Origin: Bacillus vallismortis
Lineage (GTDB): Bacteria > Bacillota > Bacilli > Bacillales > Bacillaceae
Direction: 5' to 3'
Assembly: GCF_040784915.1 (NCBI RefSeq)
Contig: NZ_CP160797.1
Coordinates: 3,710,137-3,774,136, forward strand
Length of the DNA: 64,000 nucleotides
Shown here in pieces: positions 38,336 to 46,095 of the stretch. The position numbers were made by a program, and so were the translations under genes. The notes under the pieces are model-generated. The model made no database searches. It saw only the letters and a program-made list of their open reading frames with translations, and was not told the DNA's origin. The first letter of the stretch is position 1. Each line of letters starts with the position of its first letter.

Positions 38336-38635
38336 ATGGATCAATTTAAAGCAGCATATGAAACGTATAAAGACCGGCAAACAACCGCGGAGCAGCAAGC
38401 TGTTCCATCTGGAAAAGAAGAAATTATTGCAGTCAGAAGAAATGAGGAAGACAATATAATCGCAGTAAAAACGAACACAGGAAGAGAGCTCGACTATCCC
38501 TCTGCACTGTCAGAAGCAAAAGCGGGAAAAAAACTCGCTCATGTTGATGTTTTCCATAAATACGGACGAGACATATTGCGAAGTGAACCGGACGGTATAA
38601 GAGAAAACAACCTGTCCGAGCTGCCGGATTTTTAA
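38336..38635 (+). CDS. ywsA: DUF3892-type small protein YwsA
   Basis: This 99-aa soluble protein of unknown function carries the repeated-strand pattern IIAVRRNEEDNIIAVKTNTGRELDY typical of the DUF3892 group. The ATG at 38336 has a GGAGGTG six bases upstream; the frame is open ten codons earlier without one. No signal peptide is seen. Confidence 0.82.
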   Translation: MDQFKAAYETYKDRQTTAEQQAVPSGKEEIIAVRRNEEDNIIAVKTNTGRELDYPSALSEAKAGKKLAHVDVFHKYGRDILRSEPDGIRENNLSELPDF

Positions 38636-38642
38636 TTTTAAA

Positions 38643-38676
38643 AGAGCCCTGTCGCACGCTGGACAGGGCTTTCTTT
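38643..38676 (+). terminator. Bidirectional terminator between ywsA and ywrO
   Basis: A stem AGCCCTGTC / GACAGGGCT (38645-38653 with 38662-38670) with T-rich sequence on both sides sits between the convergent ywsA and ywrO. Confidence 0.85.
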
Positions 38677-39203
38677 TAAGCAAAAGGCTGCTGGATGTAT
38701 TCGGCTAACCGTTTTGCACTGAGGGAAATATCCTCTCCGTTTGCATATTTCACGCCATAGAACACATATGGCGGCAGATATTTCATGCCGATTAGATTGC
38801 TTGTGGCCTGAAACGGTTTCAATAGCTCACTGATTGAGTAATGATTTGCTCCGCCCGCTTGATATTTTTCCGCTTCGCTCCCCGTTGATACAGCTAGCAT
38901 CAGCTCTTTGCCATGCAGGGCTTTTCCTTCTGAACCAAAGGCCCAGCCGAAAGTCAGCACAAGATCCTGCCATTTTTTTAAGAGCGGCGGAGAGCTGTAC
39001 CAATAAAGCGGAAATTGGAAGACAATCCGATCGTATTCCTCGCACATCTGCTGCTCCTTCGCAACATCTATCGCTTCATCCGGGTATTCCTTATAAAGCT
39101 CCCGTACTGTGATATTGTCATGTTTACTCAATTCCTCTGCCCATGCCTTATTAACAACCGAGGTTTCCATATGAGGATGAACTGCCAAAACCAATATTTT
39201 CAT
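38676..39203 (-). CDS. ywrO: Flavodoxin-like NAD(P)H quinone/nitro-reductase YwrO
   Basis: This 175-aa FMN/FAD oxidoreductase of the NQO family has HPHMETSVVNKAWAEEL at the N-terminus, FQFPLYWYSSPPLLKKWQD near residue 63, and the C-terminal YLPPYVFYGV. YwrO of Bacillus is known as a nitroreductase able to reduce prodrugs and quinones. AAAGGTGTGG lies upstream of the ATG. Confidence 0.92.
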   Translation of the reverse strand: MKILVLAVHPHMETSVVNKAWAEELSKHDNITVRELYKEYPDEAIDVAKEQQMCEEYDRIVFQFPLYWYSSPPLLKKWQDLVLTFGWAFGSEGKALHGKELMLAVSTGSEAEKYQAGGANHYSISELLKPFQATSNLIGMKYLPPYVFYGVKYANGEDISLSAKRLAEYIQQPFA

Positions 39204-39261
39204 TAGACCACACCTTTACCGTTTTGACGTTATTTTATCTAAAATCAGGAAAAGAGCCAAA

Positions 39262-39297
39262 TAAAAAGAAAGCCCTGTACAAAGAGGCTTTCTTTTT
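39262..39297 (-). terminator. Terminator of the alsSD operon
   Basis: An inverted repeat AAAGAAAGCC / GGCTTTCTTT (39265-39274 with 39286-39295) lies just after alsD; it has a T run on the minus strand. Confidence 0.85.
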
Positions 39298-39301
39298 TCT
39301 G

Positions 39302-40069
39302 TTATTCCGGGCTTCCTTCAGTTGTTTCAATATCTTTAGCAAAATCAGGGTTATCCAGATTCGCATTAAAGAAATCCGCTGTATTCGGAAGTCTCAGGTT
39401 CATGTTCATTTTTTGTGAAATCGTAACCGTGCAATCCTCAAGCACATAGTCAAAAACGTGTCCGCCTGAATTTCGTCCTTCGTCAATGAAGTGCAGGTGA
39501 TAGCCAGAAACGGCGATTCCATTTGCATAAGCTGGTGTCAGGAAACCTACGATTGTTCCTCTTACATTGTCGAAGTTGAAAATCGGCTGTGTTTTGACCG
39601 CTTCAACCATCGGCACGTAAGGTTTTTCTTGCAATTCTACCGTTCTTGTCTGCACTTTTTTAAACAATCCGTCAATGCGGATCGCATAAAATAAGTTTTT
39701 GCTTGGCAGAATGCTGTTGATCTCTTTTTCAAATTCTTCACGTGTCATTTTCGCATCAATTTTGTGCGTTATGTCCGGTGTAAAGAACGTAAATGAACAG
39801 AACGGAGAACGGTCCCCGTTTTGGACCGGTGTCGCAGTTCCGTCTGAACGGAGACGGTAAAATTCGCCGTCAAACCCAATCAGCTCTCCGTCAAGCTTGT
39901 TAAAGGTTCCGATACCGAAGTCTCCGTATTTTGGGATCTCTGACAGTTCAAAATCCCCGTCATATACCCCGTCTAATAGAGAAGTCATTGTTGATACTTG
40001 ATAAATCTGGCTCACAGGCTGCTCTTTTTGGCCGCGGCTGAGCACTTGTATGTTGCTTTCGCGTTTCAT
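39302..40069 (-). CDS. alsD: Alpha-acetolactate decarboxylase AlsD
   Basis: It converts acetolactate to acetoin in overflow metabolism. The 255-aa product carries the zinc-site region GYHLHFIDEGRNSGGHVFDY near residue 190 (three His) and the conserved NFDNVRGTIVGF. The ATG at 40069 has AAAGGAGTG upstream; a GTG four codons earlier lies within that site. It is 59 bases downstream of alsS. Confidence 0.97.
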   Translation of the reverse strand: MKRESNIQVLSRGQKEQPVSQIYQVSTMTSLLDGVYDGDFELSEIPKYGDFGIGTFNKLDGELIGFDGEFYRLRSDGTATPVQNGDRSPFCSFTFFTPDITHKIDAKMTREEFEKEINSILPSKNLFYAIRIDGLFKKVQTRTVELQEKPYVPMVEAVKTQPIFNFDNVRGTIVGFLTPAYANGIAVSGYHLHFIDEGRNSGGHVFDYVLEDCTVTISQKMNMNLRLPNTADFFNANLDNPDFAKDIETTEGSPE

Positions 40070-40128
40070 AATTCTCTTCACTCCTTTTGTTTAGTGCTGT
40101 ATCAAACAGTGTCGTGATGCGCAGAGTG

Positions 40129-41841
40129 CTAGAGAGCTTTCATTTTCAAGAGTTCCCCGAATTCTTTCGGAAGCTTGTCACTTGCTAAATTAATGTTATC
40201 ACTGTAGTCAACCGGGACATCAATGATGACAGGACCCTCTGCGTTCATACCTTGACGCAGAACATCTGCCAGCTGGTCTGGTGATTCTACGCGCAAGCCG
40301 GTTGCTCCGAAGCTTTCCGCATATTTCACGATATCGATATTTCCGAAATCGACCGCAGATGTACGGTTATATTTTTTCAATTGCTGGAATGCAACCATGT
40401 CATATGTGCTGTCGTTCCATACAATGTGTACAATTGGCGCTTTTAAACGAACTGCTGTCTCTAATTCCATCGCTGAGAATAAGAAACCGCCGTCACCAGA
40501 GACGGATACCACTTTTTCTCCCGGTTTCACCAATGAGGCGCCGATTGCCCAAGGAAGTGCAACGCCGAGTGTTTGCATACCGTTACTGATCATTAATGTT
40601 AACGGCTCGTAGCTGCGGAAATAACGTGACATCCAAATCGCGTGTGAACCAATATCGCAAGTCACTGTCACATGATCATCGACTGCGTTTCGCAATTCTT
40701 TTACGATTTCAAGAGGATGCACTCTGTCTGATTTCCAATCTGCAGGAACCTGCTCACCCTCATGCATATATTGTTTTAAATCAGACAGGATTTTCTGCTC
40801 ACGTTCAGCAAACTCCACTTTCACAGCATCGTGTTCGATGTGATTGATTGTAGATGGAATATCTCCGATCAATTCAAGCTCCGGCTGGTAAGCATGATCA
40901 ATGTCAGCCAGTATTTCATCTAAATGGATAATCGTCCGGTCACCATTGACATTCCAGAATTTCGGATCGTATTCAATTGGGTCATAACCGATTGTCAGAA
41001 CAACATCAGCCTGTTCAATCAGTAAATCGCCAGGCTGGTTGTGGAACAAACCGATACGGCCAAAATACTGATCCTCTAAGTCTCTTGTAAGAGTCCCGGC
41101 TGCTTGATATGTTTCGACGAATGGAAGCTGAACTTTTTTCAAAAGCTTGCGGACTGCTTTAATCGCTTCCGGTCTTCCGCCCTTCATGCCGACTAAAACG
41201 ACAGGAAGTTTCGCTGTTTGTATTTTTGCAATGGCCGCACTGATTGCATCATCTGCTGCAGGACCAAGTTTTGGCGCTGCGACAGCACGCACGCTTTTTG
41301 TGTTTGTGACTTCATTCACAACATCTTGCGGAAAGCTCACAAAAGCGGCTCCAGCCTGACCTGCTGACGCTATCCTAAATGCATTTGTAACAGCTTCCGG
41401 TATATTTTTCACATCTTGAACTTCTACACTGTATTTTGTAATCGGCTGAAACAACGCCGCATTATCCAAAGATTGATGTGTCCGTTTTAAACGATCGGCA
41501 CGGATCACGTTCCCAGCAAGCGCAACGACAGGGTCACCTTCAGTGTTGGCTGTCAGCAGTCCTGTTGCCAAGTTAGAAGCGCCTGGTCCTGATGTGACTA
41601 ACACAACTCCCGGTTTTCCAGTTAAACGGCCGACTGCTTGCGCCATAAATGCTGCATTTTGTTCGTGCCGCGCAACGATAATTTCTGGCCCTTTATCTTG
41701 TAAAGCGTCAAATACCGCATCAATTTTTGCACCTGGAATGCCAAATACATGTGTGACACCTTGCTCCGCTAAGCAATCAACAACAAGCTCCGCCCCTCTG
41801 TTTTTCACAAGGGATTTTTGTTCTTTTGTTGCTTTTGTCAA
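40129..41841 (-). CDS. alsS: Catabolic acetolactate synthase AlsS
   Basis: This thiamine-diphosphate enzyme condenses two pyruvates to acetolactate. The 570-aa protein shows the ThDP catalytic Glu region ([16 protein letters not shown]), TSGPGASN, and the cofactor motif [16 protein letters not shown] with the later NDSTYDMV. The start is TTG 41841 with AAGGAG nine bases upstream; two GTG codons lie inside the ribosome site. It is controlled by AlsR, divergently encoded. Confidence 0.97.
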   Translation of the reverse strand: MTKATKEQKSLVKNRGAELVVDCLAEQGVTHVFGIPGAKIDAVFDALQDKGPEIIVARHEQNAAFMAQAVGRLTGKPGVVLVTSGPGASNLATGLLTANTEGDPVVALAGNVIRADRLKRTHQSLDNAALFQPITKYSVEVQDVKNIPEAVTNAFRIASAGQAGAAFVSFPQDVVNEVTNTKSVRAVAAPKLGPAADDAISAAIAKIQTAKLPVVLVGMKGGRPEAIKAVRKLLKKVQLPFVETYQAAGTLTRDLEDQYFGRIGLFHNQPGDLLIEQADVVLTIGYDPIEYDPKFWNVNGDRTIIHLDEILADIDHAYQPELELIGDIPSTINHIEHDAVKVEFAEREQKILSDLKQYMHEGEQVPADWKSDRVHPLEIVKELRNAVDDHVTVTCDIGSHAIWMSRYFRSYEPLTLMISNGMQTLGVALPWAIGASLVKPGEKVVSVSGDGGFLFSAMELETAVRLKAPIVHIVWNDSTYDMVAFQQLKKYNRTSAVDFGNIDIVKYAESFGATGLRVESPDQLADVLRQGMNAEGPVIIDVPVDYSDNINLASDKLPKEFGELLKMKAL

Positions 41842-41892
41842 CACCCTCACTCCTTATTATGCATTTTAAACATTAAATTTTAAATATTTCTT

Positions 41893-41906
41893 GTGATACG
41901 TTTCAC
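41893..41906. promoter_or_regulatory. Near-palindrome over the alsS start region
   Basis: GTGATACGTTTCAC is palindromic at 12 of 14 positions and sits directly downstream of the alsS -10. It resembles a repressor operator but does not fit the cre consensus register. Function not assigned. Confidence 0.3.
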
Positions 41907-41934
41907 TATACACTCTTTGGAAATTGACCTCCAA
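41905..41934 (-). promoter_or_regulatory. Sigma-A promoter of alsSD
   Basis: On the minus strand TTGGAG (41929-41934), an 18-base spacer and TATAGT (41905-41910) form the promoter, with the start about 60 bases before the alsS TTG. The AlsR box lies upstream at the distance normal for LysR activators. Confidence 0.7.
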
Positions 41935-41953
41935 TATCGATTCGCCTTATGAT

Positions 41954-41972
41954 TAATATGTATTGCGAATTA
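41954..41972. promoter_or_regulatory. AlsR-binding site (TAAT-N11-ATTA)
   Basis: TAAT (41954-41957), 11 bases and ATTA (41969-41972) match exactly the dyad reported for AlsR activation sites. Its centre is about 65 bases upstream of the likely alsS start and 37 bases before the alsR start codon, so it can serve both activation and autoregulation. Confidence 0.7.
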
Positions 41973-41999
41973 TTAACCTAAGGAAAGGAATGCATATGA

Positions 42000-42887
42000 A
42001 TGGAGCTTCGCCATCTTCAATACTTTATCGCAGTAGCCGAAGAGCTTCATTTCGGAAAAGCTGCGCTTCGGCTGAACATGACACAGCCTCCTCTCAGCCA
42101 GCAGATCAAACAGCTGGAAAAAGAAGTCGGGGTGACGCTTCTCAAGAGGACAAAAAGATTTGTGGAGCTTACCGCAGCAGGAGAAATATTTTTAAATCAC
42201 TGTCGTACTGCATTGATGCAAATTGATCAAGCGATTGAACTGGCCCAGCGAACGGCTCGCGGCGAGCACGGCCATCTCGTCATTGGTTTTGTCGGATCAG
42301 CTACATATGAATTTTTGCCGCCGATCATCCGGGAATACCGTAAAAAATTCCCCTCTGTGAAAATTGAACTGAAAGAGATCGCTTCTTACAGGCAGCAGGA
42401 GGAATTGCTCAAGGGACATATCGACATCGGGATTCTCCATCCGCCGTTAGAGCATCCGGAGCTGCAAATTGAGACAACCCAAAGCAGTCCATGCATCCTC
42501 GCATTGCCAAAACAGCATCCGCTTGCATTAAAAGAATCAATCGACATTACAGATTTGGAAAACGAACCGATCATCACCCTTTCCAAAGAAGCGTGGCCAA
42601 CGTTATATACCGACTTTATTCAGCTCTGTGAAAACGCGGGTTTTGTGCCGAATATCGTTCAGGAAGCGACAGAATATCAAATGGTGATCGGACTGGTGAC
42701 AGCGGGCATCGGCATTACCATTGTCCCATCCTCGGCCAGACGGCTGTTTAACCTTGACGTCACATATCGAAGCGTTGATCATTTTCAGCTTAAAGCAGAA
42801 TGGATCATCGCATATCGCAAAGACAGTCAAAACCCTGTACTGGGACAATTTGTGGATATATGCAAATCGTTAAATAAACGGAAATAA
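42000..42887 (+). CDS. alsR: Acetoin operon activator AlsR (LysR family)
   Basis: This 295-aa LysR regulator activates alsSD in response to acetate and low pH. The N-terminal helix-turn-helix is MELRHLQYFIAVAEELHFGK... with MTQPPLSQQIKQLEKEVG as recognition region, then an effector-binding domain (LVIGFVGSATYEFLPPIIR). The ATG at 42000 has AAGGAAAGGAATG upstream. The C-terminus (LGQFVDICKSLNKRK) differs from what I recall for strain 168. The gene ends 39 bases from cotH. Confidence 0.94.
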   Translation: MELRHLQYFIAVAEELHFGKAALRLNMTQPPLSQQIKQLEKEVGVTLLKRTKRFVELTAAGEIFLNHCRTALMQIDQAIELAQRTARGEHGHLVIGFVGSATYEFLPPIIREYRKKFPSVKIELKEIASYRQQEELLKGHIDIGILHPPLEHPELQIETTQSSPCILALPKQHPLALKESIDITDLENEPIITLSKEAWPTLYTDFIQLCENAGFVPNIVQEATEYQMVIGLVTAGIGITIVPSSARRLFNLDVTYRSVDHFQLKAEWIIAYRKDSQNPVLGQFVDICKSLNKRK

Positions 42888-42917
42888 AAAAAGGCGCTCC
42901 GTTCTCCGGAATCCGCC
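42886..42917 (-). terminator. Terminator of cotH
   Basis: On the minus strand a stem based on GGCG...CGCC and CCG...CGG (42893-42917) with an internal bulge is followed by seven T. It occupies the whole 39-base space between the convergent alsR and cotH. Confidence 0.65.
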
Positions 42918-42926
42918 CGTTTATCG

Positions 42927-44018
42927 TCAGGATAAAAAATCAAGCTCACTTTTGAGGTAATCAGCTCGTTTTATAATATATTCACATATCACATTTGGCT
43001 CTCGGTCAAAACGTTCAATATCGTTCTTTTTATATGGGTCCATCAGGACAAACGGCCTAATCTGTTCATACATCTCCATTATTTTCGGTTTCATATACTC
43101 TATTGTAAAAAGAGAGTGGAGCGTTTTTTCTAACAAGTGCTTGTAGGACCTGCGAAAATCGGGTTCATCCAAAATCCGGGCGGTTAGTGTATTAAATCCT
43201 TGAATTCTTACGTAATCGGCAGCCATCCGCTCTCCATGGATATCCCTGCCCCAGGTCGCATCATAATCCCAAGGAATCACCTCAAATAATCCGGTTTCAC
43301 TGTTTCTGTACAACGAGTAGTTGTGGACAAACCCGTCATAGTTTGAGGTGAATACAATGCCGGCGAGCCAGCGCAAATACTTATCGATATCCACATGCCT
43401 TGTCACTTCTGATTTAAATTGAGCTTTAGGGACAGTATTAATTTTAAAGATCATATCCTGCAAATAAAAGTCGTCTTCCTCAGTCCCTGTCTTCTTTTCA
43501 TACCCATGTTCAAGTGACGTCTTCGTTTCCCTTTCCAAATCGCTCATCAACGAGAAATTAGCGTCATCATCAACCGCGTAAAAAACCGCCCCGTCCGCCA
43601 GCTTCCTTTTCGCTAAATAAAACTCATCGACGGATTCAAGTTCAAGATAAACCCCTTCATTTTTCCCATTCACTTTTAAAAACACAAACTCTGCCTTTGG
43701 TGACAGCGTCCCAAGCTCTGAGAAAAAATCCAGAGACAATTTGTTTCTCATCATGGAAGGATCTTTATACTCCGCATTCAAATGAATCTCTCGTGCACCG
43801 CGGAATGTTTTCGGCTGATAAAAAGAAACATGGTATGACTTCTTTTTGAAGTCTCTGATATGTGATCCCCGGTAAGCAATGTCAATATCCAGCCTTTTTT
43901 GATTGACTTTCATGACAGCCGGCACCGGTTCATCGTCCCATATATCTTTTTTTAATTCACGCAAATCTTTTGGATGAACAAACAGCTGATAAAGCGGTAA
44001 ATGAGATTGGTTCTTCAT
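42927..44018 (-). CDS. cotH: Spore coat protein kinase CotH
   Basis: This 363-aa atypical protein kinase of the spore coat phosphorylates CotB and CotG and is needed for outer coat assembly. The CotH-fold blocks include YRGSHIRDFKKKSYHVSF near residue 50, NEGVYLELESVDE, NYDGFVHNYSLYRN and VIPWDYDATWGRDIHGERM with the catalytic Asp region. The C-terminus (IIKRADYLKSELDFLS) departs from what I recall for 168. A good GGGGGATT ribosome site precedes the ATG. The substrate gene cotB, normally the downstream neighbour, is absent here. Confidence 0.95.
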   Translation of the reverse strand: MKNQSHLPLYQLFVHPKDLRELKKDIWDDEPVPAVMKVNQKRLDIDIAYRGSHIRDFKKKSYHVSFYQPKTFRGAREIHLNAEYKDPSMMRNKLSLDFFSELGTLSPKAEFVFLKVNGKNEGVYLELESVDEFYLAKRKLADGAVFYAVDDDANFSLMSDLERETKTSLEHGYEKKTGTEEDDFYLQDMIFKINTVPKAQFKSEVTRHVDIDKYLRWLAGIVFTSNYDGFVHNYSLYRNSETGLFEVIPWDYDATWGRDIHGERMAADYVRIQGFNTLTARILDEPDFRRSYKHLLEKTLHSLFTIEYMKPKIMEMYEQIRPFVLMDPYKKNDIERFDREPNVICEYIIKRADYLKSELDFLS

Positions 44019-44160
44019 CCATAATCCCCCTTACAAATTTTAGGCTTTTATTTTTGTGAGATCTCAGCGGAACACTTATACACTTTTTAAACCCGCGCGT
44101 ATTATGTGGGTAGTAAGGATCTTCATCCTTAACATCATTTTTAAAAAGGAGGATTTCGAA

Positions 44161-44802
44161 TTGGGCCACTATTCCCATTCTGACATCAAAGAAGCGGTGA
44201 AATCCGCAAAAAAAGAAGGTTTAAAAGACTATTTATACCAAGAGCCTCATGGAAAAAAGCGCAGCCATAAAAAGTCGTGCCGCTCTCACAAAAAATCTCG
44301 CAGCCACAAAAAATCGTATTGTTCTCACAAGAAATCTCGCAGCCACAAAAAATCGTATTGTTCTCACAAGAAATCTCGCAGCCACAAAAAATCGTATTGT
44401 TCTCACAAGAAATCTCGCAGCCATAAAAAATCGTACTGCTCTCACAAGAGATCACGCAGCCACAAAAAATCGTATTGTTCTCACAAGAGATCACGCAGCC
44501 ATAAAAAATCGTACTGCTCTCACAAGAGATCACGCAGCTACAAAAAGTCATACTGTTCTCACAAAAGAAAATCTCGCAGCTACAAAAAGTCATACTGTTC
44601 TCACAAAAGAAAATCTCGCAGCTACAAAAAGTCACATCGGACACACAAAAAACCATATTGTTCCCATAAGAAAAAATCTCACAAAAAGCACTACAAAAAA
44701 CCGCACCACCACCATCGCCACAAAAAAGACGATGATTATCACAGCAAAAAAGAATTCTGGAAAGACGGCAATTGCTGGGTAGTCAAAAAGAAATACAAAT
44801 AA
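44161..44802 (+). CDS. cotG: Spore coat protein CotG
   Basis: This 213-aa very basic coat protein consists mainly of about 13-residue tandem repeats of the type SHKKSRSHKKSYC, with Ser sites phosphorylated by CotH. The N-terminal GHYSHSDIKEAVKSAKKEG and C-terminal DGNCWVVKKKYK are the non-repeated ends. It starts with TTG 44161 behind AAAAAGGAGG; the frame is open upstream without a ribosome site. It lies divergent from cotH and inside the cotH leader transcript. Confidence 0.95.
   Translation: MGHYSHSDIKEAVKSAKKEGLKDYLYQEPHGKKRSHKKSCRSHKKSRSHKKSYCSHKKSRSHKKSYCSHKKSRSHKKSYCSHKKSRSHKKSYCSHKRSRSHKKSYCSHKRSRSHKKSYCSHKRSRSYKKSYCSHKRKSRSYKKSYCSHKRKSRSYKKSHRTHKKPYCSHKKKSHKKHYKKPHHHHRHKKDDDYHSKKEFWKDGNCWVVKKKYK
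44253..44690 (+). repeat. Tandem coding repeats of cotG
   Basis: Imperfect 39-base units (and some 42-base units with an extra AAA/AGA codon) repeat along the central part of cotG, encoding His/Lys/Ser-rich segments. Several neighbouring copies are identical or differ by one or two bases, so copy number is likely to vary between strains. Confidence 0.93.
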
Positions 44803-44822
44803 ATTTAAAATTTCATCAATCC

Positions 44823-44856
44823 ATAGGCTGCCGGCTGACGTACGGAGCCTATTTTT
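44823..44856 (+). terminator. Terminator of cotG
   Basis: ATAGGCT / AGCCTAT outer stem with an inner CCG/CGG pair is followed by five T, 20 bases after the cotG stop. Confidence 0.75.
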
Positions 44857-44889
44857 CAATTTCCCCTGTATTAGATATATGTCATGACA

Positions 44890-44916
44890 TAAGATATGCA
44901 ACCCTCATCATTTGGT
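44890..44916 (-). promoter_or_regulatory. Sigma-K promoter of cotH, beyond the cotG 3' end
   Basis: On the minus strand AC (44915-44916), a 16-base spacer and CATATCTTA (44890-44898) match the sigma-K consensus AC-N16-CATANNNTA exactly. It is about 870 bases upstream of the cotH start, agreeing with the unusual distal cotH promoter reported in strain 168; the transcript crosses cotG in antisense. Confidence 0.75.
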
Positions 44917-44974
44917 TTCTTTGAAACCATTTCGTTATAATCAAAGTATCCTAACGATAAAGGCGGTTGTTGCT

Positions 44975-45592
44975 ATGTACATATTTCAAGCTGATCAACT
45001 TAGTGCCAAAGACACATACAAGCTATTGTCAGGTACCGTCATCCCCCGCCCCATCGCCTTTGTAACCACACTTTCTTCAAGCGGAGCGATAAATGCCGCG
45101 CCTTTTAGTTTTTATAACGTTGTCAGCTCAGATCCTCCGCTTCTCAGTATTTCTGTTAACCGAGCGGGAGGACGCCAAAAAGATACAGCCCGAAACGCGG
45201 TGGAGAACGGAGAATTTGTCGTACATGTCAGTGATGAAGCCATCATTGAAGACATCAATGAAACGGCGGCAAGCTTAGGGCCGGACGAAAGCGAACTCAC
45301 CCGCACCTCGCTTCATCCTGTCGAAAGCAAATCTGTTTCGGTTCCAGGCATTAAGGAAGCCCGCATTCGCTTTGAATGCACATTAGAGCAGCATATGACG
45401 TTCGACAATGATCAAGGCGTGACCACAGCTGATCTGCTCATTGGCAGAGTCATCTGCTTCCACCTCGATGAAAAGGTGTATGATGCAGAAAAAGGATATG
45501 TTTTAACAGATGAATTAAAGCCTGCCTCAAGATTGGCGGGCAACCACTATGCGAAGCTCGGCGAAGAATTTACGCTGGTTCGTCCCAGTTGA
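44975..45592 (+). CDS. ywrF: Flavin reductase-like domain protein YwrF
   Basis: This 205-aa flavin-binding protein of the DIM6/NTAB (flavin reductase-like) family has PRPIAFVTTLSSSGAINAAP with FSFYNVVSSDPPLLSIS, the FMN-binding signature, and TADLLIGRVICFHLDEKVYD near the end. AAGGCGG lies upstream of the ATG at 44975. The partner enzyme is unknown. Its 5' region overlaps the divergent cotH promoter. Confidence 0.88.
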   Translation: MYIFQADQLSAKDTYKLLSGTVIPRPIAFVTTLSSSGAINAAPFSFYNVVSSDPPLLSISVNRAGGRQKDTARNAVENGEFVVHVSDEAIIEDINETAASLGPDESELTRTSLHPVESKSVSVPGIKEARIRFECTLEQHMTFDNDQGVTTADLLIGRVICFHLDEKVYDAEKGYVLTDELKPASRLAGNHYAKLGEEFTLVRPS

Positions 45593-45660
45593 ACAAAAGG
45601 ACTATTTAAATAGAAGAAACTAGTCAAAAAGACCTCGTGATCACAAAGTGTTGCCTATGA

Positions 45661-45694
45661 AAAGAACACCCGGAGAAAACCGGGTGTTCTTTTA
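45661..45694 (+). terminator. Terminator of ywrF
   Basis: A 13-bp perfect stem AAAGAACACCCGG / CCGGGTGTTCTTT with a 6-base loop lies between ywrF and ywrE. Confidence 0.9.
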
Positions 45695-45746
45695 TGGAAC
45701 ATTTTTCCTTTCTCTTCGTATAAAAGGTTGATTAGGAGGGATTTAT

Positions 45747-46091
45747 ATGTCAGGCACTCATTTTTTGATTGTGATACTGGTCGCAGCTTTTATCAATACT
45801 GTTTTTTATGTCTATGCCCGAAAAAAACTAGGCATCTCTAAACCGCCTTGGTGGTATAAACCTGTAAATAGCACACAAGGGCTGGTGGAAGTCGTCTTGC
45901 TCATTTTATTAGGGTTTTCTTTATTACGCTTTCCTCCAGAGATTATGCTTATTTTCTATCTATTCGTGATAAATGGTTTCCGTACATTTATGGAATGGAA
46001 ATATGAGCGTGAAAATAAACAATACGTACACTACTTATTTAGTACTTTCCTTTCTCTAGTCATTTTTATTTATATTTGTATTTTCATCTAA
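45747..46091 (+). CDS. ywrE: Small membrane protein YwrE
   Basis: This 114-aa protein has four hydrophobic segments (residues about 5-22, 48-65, 67-82, 97-113) separated by short basic loops, including ARKKLGISKPPWWYKP. Its layout is that of DUF4181-type membrane proteins; the function is unknown. TTAGGAGGG precedes the ATG. Its end nearly abuts the convergent ywrD. Confidence 0.75.
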   Translation: MSGTHFLIVILVAAFINTVFYVYARKKLGISKPPWWYKPVNSTQGLVEVVLLILLGFSLLRFPPEIMLIFYLFVINGFRTFMEWKYERENKQYVHYLFSTFLSLVIFIYICIFI

Positions 46092-46095
46092 TACC

